Below are positions 53,990-60,136 of a DNA stretch of 60,136 nt, piece after piece (positions within the stretch are counted from its first letter, which is position 1; each line of letters starts with the position of its first letter). Below the pieces are notes generated by a model, which ran no database searches, was not told the DNA's origin, and saw only the letters and a program-made list of their open reading frames with translations. This stretch comes from Pseudoxanthomonas taiwanensis (GTDB taxonomy: Bacteria; Pseudomonadota; Gammaproteobacteria; Xanthomonadales; Xanthomonadaceae). The position numbers and the translations under genes are program-made. The stretch lies in NCBI RefSeq assembly GCF_010093135.1, contig NZ_PDWK01000008.1:1-60136 (forward strand), given 5' to 3'.

Positions 53990-54759
53990 GGCGGCGATTT
54001 TCGCACGCCCGCGCCGTCGCCGCCCGTGGCCGTGCCGGCACCGCGTCCGCGGCGGCGCAGTGTCAGCACCAGCGCGATGGCCAGCACCGTGGCGGCCAGG
54101 CCGAACCACTGCACGGCATAGCCCAGGTGCCGCTGCGGCGGCAGCGTGTTGGGCAGCAACTCCAGGTCGCGCATATGGCCCACCGGCAGGTCCGGATCCA
54201 GGCGCAGGACGCGCGGCGCCAGCGCCGGCAGCCCCAGCGCCGCGGCCAGCGCGGGCGGATCCAGCGCCACCGCCAGCAGCGTGCCGTCGTCCTGGCGTGC
54301 CGGCGGCGCCGCGGCCAGGCCCGGCGAGGGCGGCGGCAGCAGCAGGCCGCGCACCTCCGCCAGGGCCGGCGCCTCCACCTGCGGCAGGCGCCGGTCCGGC
54401 GGCAGCGGCAGCCAGCCCAGCTCCACCAGCAGCGGCACCGCCGCCGCGTCCTCCGGCAGGAACACACGGTACGCGCGCACGCCGGGGCGGCCCGCGCGGT
54501 TCTGGTTGTCCAGCAGCACCGCCGGCAGCGGCGCGAAGCGGCCACGCCCGGCCGCCCAGTCGTAGGCGCGCGCGCGCGCCGGATCGGCCGCATGCGCCAG
54601 CGGTCGCGGGTCGCGCTCGCGCAGCACCCGGGCGGCGGCGTCGAGCATGGCCTGCTTGGCGGCCATGCGCTGCAGCTGCCAGGTGCCCAGCGCGGCGCAC
54701 GCGCCGGCCACGGCCAGGGCCAGGCCCCAACCGGCCCACAGCGGCAGGCGCCGGCTCAC
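53986..54759 (-). CDS. SURF1-family oxidase assembly protein
   Basis: A 257-residue protein with two membrane helices (about residues 5-24 and 217-237) around a periplasmic domain, the SURF1 layout. Conserved parts are GTWQLQRMAAKQAML, LLDNQNRAGRPGVRAY and GYAVQWFGLAA at the C-terminus. SURF1 helps insert heme A into subunit I. The GTG at 54759 has GGAGG 5 nt upstream; a GTG 12 nt upstream is also possible. Confidence 0.88.
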   Translation of the reverse strand: MSRRLPLWAGWGLALAVAGACAALGTWQLQRMAAKQAMLDAAARVLRERDPRPLAHAADPARARAYDWAAGRGRFAPLPAVLLDNQNRAGRPGVRAYRVFLPEDAAAVPLLVELGWLPLPPDRRLPQVEAPALAEVRGLLLPPPSPGLAAAPPARQDDGTLLAVALDPPALAAALGLPALAPRVLRLDPDLPVGHMRDLELLPNTLPPQRHLGYAVQWFGLAATVLAIALVLTLRRRGRGAGTATGGDGAGVRKSPP

Positions 54760-54834
54760 GGGCGCCTCCACGCGGCCATGCCCGCCGCCTGCAATAATGG
54801 CGCGCACAAGCCCGCGTCCATCGAGGCCGCACCC

Positions 54835-55053
54835 GTGAACGATTCGCTCAAGACCCTGGCGATAGTGGCGTTCCTGCTGCTGATCATATGGAACCTGGGG
54901 TCGGCGCTGTACTACCTGCTGGTCGACCGCGGCCAGAGCAAGCGTACCGTCAATGCCCTGACCCGCCGCATCGCCCTGTCGGTGGCCCTGATCCTGCTGG
55001 TGATCCTCGGCATCTGGACCGGCGTGATCCAGCCGCACGGCGTGGGCGGCTGA
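54835..55053 (+). CDS. DUF2909 twin transmembrane protein
   Basis: A 72-residue protein with two helices (KTLAIVAFLLLIIWNLGSAL and ALSVALILLVILGIWTGVIQ) and a basic loop (QSKRTVNALTRR). The sequence matches DUF2909, small proteins often encoded between ctaE and SURF1 genes. The start is GTG at 54835. It is on the opposite strand to the oxidase operon but interleaved with it, so its role is probably linked to the oxidase; this is inference. Confidence 0.8.
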   Translation: MNDSLKTLAIVAFLLLIIWNLGSALYYLLVDRGQSKRTVNALTRRIALSVALILLVILGIWTGVIQPHGVGG

Positions 55054-55142
55054 TCCGGCCCTCCCGCCTCCCCGGTGCACGGCCGCCGGCCGGCCACGGC
55101 TCCGGCGTGCCCGTGCCCATGGCGGTACGGCCCCGGAAAAGG

Positions 55143-55168
55143 CGACGGGCGCCGCGCGGCGCCCGTCG
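55143..55168. terminator. Hairpin between DUF2909 and ctaE
   Basis: A perfect 11-bp GC stem CGACGGGCGCC / GGCGCCCGTCG with loop GCGC, placed between convergent gene ends. T runs are short on both sides. It may end both transcripts, which would split the oxidase genes from the SURF1-cyoE genes. Confidence 0.55.
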
Positions 55169-55197
55169 TCGCTTGTGCAGGCCGGCTGGCCGGCCGC

Positions 55198-56073
55198 TCA
55201 AACCACGTAGACGAACAGGAACAGGGCCAGCCAGACCACGTCCACGAAGTGCCAGTACCAGGCCGCCGCCTCGAAGGCGAAGTGGCGGTCGCGGGTGAAG
55301 TGGCCCCTGGCCGAGCGGAACCACATCACCAGCAGCATGATCGTGCCCAGGGCCACGTGCGCGCCGTGGAAGCCGGTGAGCATGAAGAACGTCGAGCCGT
55401 AGATGCCAGAACGCAGGGTCAGGTTCAGCTCGGTGTAGGCGTGGATGTACTCCGAACCCTGCAGGTACAGGAACAGCACGCCCAGGGCCACGGTGGCGCC
55501 GAGCCAGAACAGCAGCTGGCCGCGCTTGTCGCCCTTGAGCGCGTGGTGGGCGATGGTCAGGGTCACGCCCGAGGTGAGCAGGATCAGGGTGTTGATCAGG
55601 GGCAGGCCCCAGGCCGGGATGGTCTGGAACTGGCCGCCGACCTGGCCGGGACCGGAGGTGGGCCAGGCCGCGCTGAAGCCGTTCCACAGCAGCTCGTTGG
55701 TCAGCACGCCGTCGCCCTCGCCGCCCAGCCACGGCAGCGCGAACTGGCGGGTGTAGAACAGCGCGCCGAAGAACGCGCCGAAGAACATCACCTCGGAGAA
55801 GATGAACCAGATCATCCCCATCCGGAAGGAGACGTCCACCTGCCGGTTGTAGTAGCCGGACTGGGATTCGCGGACGACCTCGCCGAACCAGTAGAACAGG
55901 GTGGCGACCATCATCGCCACGCCGGCGGCGAACGCCCACTTGCCCCAGGACAGGTCGTTCATCCAGGTCGCGGCGCCGATCATCAGCACGAACATGGACA
56001 CCGATGCGAAGATCGGCGCCTTGCTCTTGGCCGGCACGAAGTAGACGTTGGCGTCGGTCGGATGTTGGGCCAT
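55198..56073 (-). CDS. ctaE: Cytochrome c oxidase subunit III
   Basis: A 291-residue seven-helix protein: the N-terminal MAQHPTDANVYFVPAKSK, FIFSEVMFFGAFFGALFYTR in the middle, FFMLTGFHGAHVALGTIML and the C-terminal WYWHFVDVVWLALFLFVYVV. Subunit III stabilises the oxidase and its proton entry path. It lies downstream of ctaG in the operon. Confidence 0.96.
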   Translation of the reverse strand: MAQHPTDANVYFVPAKSKAPIFASVSMFVLMIGAATWMNDLSWGKWAFAAGVAMMVATLFYWFGEVVRESQSGYYNRQVDVSFRMGMIWFIFSEVMFFGAFFGALFYTRQFALPWLGGEGDGVLTNELLWNGFSAAWPTSGPGQVGGQFQTIPAWGLPLINTLILLTSGVTLTIAHHALKGDKRGQLLFWLGATVALGVLFLYLQGSEYIHAYTELNLTLRSGIYGSTFFMLTGFHGAHVALGTIMLLVMWFRSARGHFTRDRHFAFEAAAWYWHFVDVVWLALFLFVYVV

Positions 56074-56089
56074 GGCGGTTTCCGTTGTG

Positions 56090-56671
56090 TCAGGGCGCCG
56101 AATGCGGCGTGCTTGCCGCCCCGGCCGCGCCCAGCCGCGCGGTCAGGGCATCGTTCTTGTAGAAGGTGTAGGACAGGGTGATGGTCTTCACGTCGGCCGG
56201 CAGGTCCGGGTCGACGATGAAGCGCACCGGCATCTCCCGCGTCTCGCCCGGCTGCAGGGTCTGCGCGGTGAAGCAGAAGCACTCGGTCTTGGTGAAGTGG
56301 CCCGAGGCGCGCGCCGGCGCCACCGAGGGCACCGCGCTGCCGACGATCGGCCGGTCGGCCTCGTTGCGCGCGTAGTACACGGCCTCGTTGAGCTGGCCGG
56401 GCACCACCTGCATGGTCAGCTGGGCCGGCTCGAAGCTCCACGGCAGCCTGGAGTTCACGCTGCCGTCGAACTGCACCGTCACCGTGCGCGACTGCGGCAC
56501 GGCGCCGGCCTGGCGCACCTGGCCGGGCCCCTGCTCCAGGCGGATGCCGAACACCTTCTCGCAGGCGATGCGGTACAGCGGCACCAGCGAGAAGCTGAAG
56601 GCGAACGCGGCCACGGCCACGGCGGCCGGCTTGAGCCAGGCATTGCGGCGGGAGCTGTCCTGCACGCTCAT
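56090..56671 (-). CDS. ctaG: Cytochrome c oxidase assembly protein CtaG (Cox11)
   Basis: CtaG delivers copper to the CuB site of subunit I. The 193-residue protein has one N-terminal helix ([20 protein letters not shown]) and a periplasmic domain with the copper motif [11 protein letters not shown] and [11 protein letters not shown]. Its ATG overlaps the stop of the 43-residue gene upstream (ATGA). Confidence 0.95.
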   Translation of the reverse strand: MSVQDSSRRNAWLKPAAVAVAAFAFSFSLVPLYRIACEKVFGIRLEQGPGQVRQAGAVPQSRTVTVQFDGSVNSRLPWSFEPAQLTMQVVPGQLNEAVYYARNEADRPIVGSAVPSVAPARASGHFTKTECFCFTAQTLQPGETREMPVRFIVDPDLPADVKTITLSYTFYKNDALTARLGAAGAASTPHSAP

Positions 56672-56799
56672 CGCCCCAGCACCCCGGAGAGGATGAAGCC
56701 CACGTAGACCAGCAGCGCGATGGCGCCCACCACCCACGCGGTGCGCACCGCGCCCTTGCGGCGCTGCGCCAGGTCGTGGTTGTCGCGCGGTGCGGTCAT
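56668..56799 (-). CDS. 43-residue single-helix protein upstream of ctaG
   Basis: A very small gene: [20 protein letters not shown], then one helix ([20 protein letters not shown]) and LGR. It overlaps the ctaG start by ATGA. Such short membrane proteins are known between ctaD and ctaG in proteobacteria and are probably involved in oxidase assembly or stability. The coding call rests on the coupling and the clean amphipathic/helix layout. Confidence 0.75.
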   Translation of the reverse strand: MTAPRDNHDLAQRRKGAVRTAWVVGAIALLVYVGFILSGVLGR

Positions 56800-56851
56800 G
56801 GCCTGCCCCTCGTTCCAGGCACCCCGGGGCCAAGACCCCGGGACGCGTTGC

Positions 56852-58462
<1,611 letters not shown>

Positions 58463-58524
58463 GGCGTTGCTACCTCTGGTATGCGTTTGCGTGGCGGACC
58501 GCGGTGCGGGCCGTTGCGTCCTGG

Positions 58525-59436
58525 TCAGGCCTGGGCCGGGGCTTCGGCCCCGTCACCGGCCGGCGCCTCCCCGTCGGCGCCCCCGGCGTCCTCCGCGTCC
58601 GGGGCGTCGGCCGCGCCGGCCTGCTGCTTGCGCGCGGCCAGCCAGCGCGCGAATTCCTCCTTGGACACCGCCTCGACCACGATCGGCATGAAGGCGTGGT
58701 CCTTGCCGCACAGCTCGGCGCACTGGCCGCGGTACACGCCAGGCTGCTCGATGCTGGTCCAGGCCTCGTTGATCAGGCCCGGGATGGCGTCCTGCTTCCA
58801 GCCCAGCGCCGGGACCCACCAGGAGTGGATCACGTCGTCGGCGGTGATCACGAAGCGGATCTTGGTGTCCACCGGCAGGACCAGCCGGTTGTCGACCTCG
58901 AGCAGGTAGTACGGGTGCTTCTCGCGGTCCGGGATCTCGCCGCTCTGGCGGATGCGGTCGGACTCGCGGTCCAGTCGGCTGGTGAACTCCACGCCCTCGC
59001 CGAGGTACTCGTACTTCCACATCCACTGGTAGCCGGTGACCTTGACCGTCATCTCGGCGTCGCGGGTGTCGTACATGGCGATCAGCTTGGCCGTGGCCGG
59101 CCAGGCCATGATGATCAGCAGCAGCACCGGGATCACGGTCCAGACGACCTCGGCCTTGGTGTTGTGGCTGAACTGCGCCGGCACCGCGCCCCTGGACTTG
59201 CGGAACTTGAACATGGCGTAGGCCATGGCGCCGAACACCACCAGGCCGATGCCGATGCACACCACCAGCGCGACCATGTGCGCCTCGTAGGCGTTCTGCG
59301 AGGTGGCGGTGACGCCGCGTCCCATGTTCAGCTGCCAGCGGTGCGGATCCGCCGCCTGGGCCCAGGCCAGTGCCGGTGCCGCCACCAGCGCGACCGCCGC
59401 CAACCACCGCTTCCACCACCCGTTCGCTTGACTCAT
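58525..59436 (-). CDS. ctaC: Cytochrome c oxidase subunit II
   Basis: Subunit II takes electrons from cytochrome c at the CuA centre. The 303-residue protein has a signal peptide (LAAVALVAAPALAWAQ), two helices (about residues 50-75 and 95-120), then the cupredoxin domain with GYQWMWKYEY and the CuA motif CAELCGKDHAFM. A charged, Ala/Gly/Asp-rich tail (about residues 275-303) follows. It overlaps the DUF2244 gene stop by ATGA. Confidence 0.96.
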   Translation of the reverse strand: MSQANGWWKRWLAAVALVAAPALAWAQAADPHRWQLNMGRGVTATSQNAYEAHMVALVVCIGIGLVVFGAMAYAMFKFRKSRGAVPAQFSHNTKAEVVWTVIPVLLLIIMAWPATAKLIAMYDTRDAEMTVKVTGYQWMWKYEYLGEGVEFTSRLDRESDRIRQSGEIPDREKHPYYLLEVDNRLVLPVDTKIRFVITADDVIHSWWVPALGWKQDAIPGLINEAWTSIEQPGVYRGQCAELCGKDHAFMPIVVEAVSKEEFARWLAARKQQAGAADAPDAEDAGGADGEAPAGDGAEAPAQA

Positions 59437-59930
59437 TGCCTAGACCCTGTCTGCGTCGTCGGTTGCGGCCGCGCCGCGGCCACCAGGAATTCCCCCATGC
59501 ACCGCGCCAGCTGCGAGCGTTCGGCCGGCCCCAGGAAGGCGCCCACCTCCACCCGCCTGCCGCTGGAAGACAGCGTGATCCGTTCGCCGTCCTCCTCCAC
59601 CTGCAGCCGCACCCAGTAAGGGTGGGCGCTGAACACGGCGCCGGCCCCGCGGCGGACTTCCACCACCCCGGGACCGATGGCGATCTCCTCGCCCCGTTCC
59701 CCGCTCAGCCACAGCCAGCGCAACGCCGCCGCCACGCCCGCGCTGTGCAGCAGGGCGAAGACGGGGGCCAGGACGTTGCCGGCCAGCCAGCCGATCCCGG
59801 CCCCCAGCCACATCGCCCCGGCCAGCACGGCGAACAGCGCCACGAACTGGCGGGCCGTCAGCGCCCGCGGCGGGCGCAGCCTGAGCTGCGCGCCGGGGTC
59901 GCCGGACATCCACGGCACCACCTCGATCAC
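59433..59930 (-). CDS. DUF2244 membrane protein
   Basis: A 165-residue protein with two helices (about residues 32-75) followed by a soluble part (VVEVRRGAGAVFSAHPYWVR, then RVEVGAFLGPAERSQLA). This pattern is DUF2244, often encoded first in proteobacterial oxidase operons. The GTG at 59930 starts IEVVPWMSGD, the usual family start; the frame is open to 60005. The ATGA overlap with ctaC shows coupling. Confidence 0.82.
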   Translation of the reverse strand: MIEVVPWMSGDPGAQLRLRPPRALTARQFVALFAVLAGAMWLGAGIGWLAGNVLAPVFALLHSAGVAAALRWLWLSGERGEEIAIGPGVVEVRRGAGAVFSAHPYWVRLQVEEDGERITLSSSGRRVEVGAFLGPAERSQLARCMGEFLVAAARPQPTTQTGSRQ

Positions 59931-59968
59931 GTCGCCACCGCCGACTGCCGTCTGCGGAAAACGCCCTG

Positions 59969-59998
59969 ATGGTAGCCGCGGAGCAAAGCCAGCGGCAA
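59969..59998 (-). promoter_or_regulatory. Possible promoter of the oxidase operon
   Basis: On the minus strand TTGCCG (59993-59998) and TACCAT (59969-59974) are 18 bp apart, 39 bp upstream of the DUF2244 start. Both matches are moderate. Confidence 0.3.
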
Positions 59999-60096
59999 CC
60001 TGCATTGATCGGGGGCATGGCGCCGGCGGCTGTTTTGTGGCAGAGGGGTACGGGCCCGCACCCGTCGCCGCCGGTTTCCATGAACAGGCGCAACCG

Positions 60097-60121
60097 CCAC
60101 GCGGCCCCGGGGGCCGCGTGG
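60097..60121. terminator. Perfect GC hairpin at the window edge
   Basis: A 10-bp stem CCACGCGGCC / GGCCGCGTGG with loop CCGGG. No T run follows within view. It may end a gene outside the window. No coding feature is seen in 59931-60136. Confidence 0.4.
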
Positions 60122-60136
60122 TGCGGCGAATAGAAT

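Overview
The window is about 60 kb of very GC-rich DNA. Gene content and order point to the chromosome of a gamma-proteobacterium of the Xanthomonadaceae (Lysobacter, Luteimonas or Pseudoxanthomonas type). The clues are algZ-algR next to hemC, the fmt-def / lysM-dprA-smg-topA-tsaC block, the acs plus LuxR-type regulator pair, a DcaP-like porin, a nag (N-acetylglucosamine) remnant, and an aa3 cytochrome c oxidase cluster containing cox11, SURF1 and cox15 homologues. No species can be named from sequence alone. Almost everything is ordinary core genome. I see no CRISPR array, prophage, tRNA, rRNA or complete mobile element.

Layout. 1-255: the right end of an insertion sequence abutting and probably trimming hemC. 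252-6436, minus strand: hemC, a LytTR regulator and its sensor kinase, an esterase, the osmoregulated periplasmic glucan synthase opgH and a LuxR-type response regulator. 6474-11785: acs (minus) diverges from a DcaP-like porin and an MHS-family symporter (plus), which looks like an acetate/organic acid uptake and activation module. 11847-17865, minus: an O-antigen-ligase-like protein, an ArnT-like glycosyltransferase, rsmB, fmt and def. 17990-26478, plus: LysM protein, dprA, smg, two GYF_2 membrane proteins, topA, tsaC and a DUF4124 protein. 26486-34270: TauE/SafE exporter, slt, cca, a shortened DUF1428 gene, a YCII/DGPF protein, three small minus-strand genes and an ECF42-type sigma factor. 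34272-36891: nagX pseudogene, nagA, and a divergent glucokinase-like kinase. 36907-43565: VanZ-like, MidA-like methyltransferase, pteridine reductase, folK, Anbu protease, MscS-type channel, folB and a GT4 glycosyltransferase. 43554-48885: tsaD and the divergent rpsU-yqeY-GNAT-yihY-dnaG run. 48917-51267: a yybP-ykoY manganese riboswitch with a zinc-ribbon gene and terC, then a metallo-beta-lactamase-fold lipoprotein. 51320-59930, minus except one gene: cyoE, ctaA, a CxxxC membrane protein, SURF1, DUF2909 (plus), ctaE, ctaG, a 43-residue membrane protein, ctaD, ctaC and DUF2244.

How they work together. The right end supplies the structural subunits (ctaC, ctaD, ctaE), copper delivery (ctaG and possibly the CxxxC protein), heme A synthesis (cyoE, ctaA) and assembly (SURF1) of an aa3 oxidase. 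hemC at the left end feeds heme synthesis. fmt, def, rsmB, tsaC, tsaD, cca and rpsU serve translation; topA, dnaG and dprA serve DNA metabolism.

Most unusual items: a nagX gene reduced to fused ends; a DUF1428 gene with a clean internal in-frame deletion; a topA promoter with an apparently over-long spacer, a GC palindrome and a 5' leader hairpin; a 19-bp tandem duplication spanning the start codon of the ArnT-like gene; the IS edge supplying the hemC stop codon; a GYF_2-pilin-like fusion beside a GYF_2-RDD protein; and a Mn riboswitch whose first gene is a zinc-ribbon protein rather than terC. None of these amounts to a clearly new biological system.
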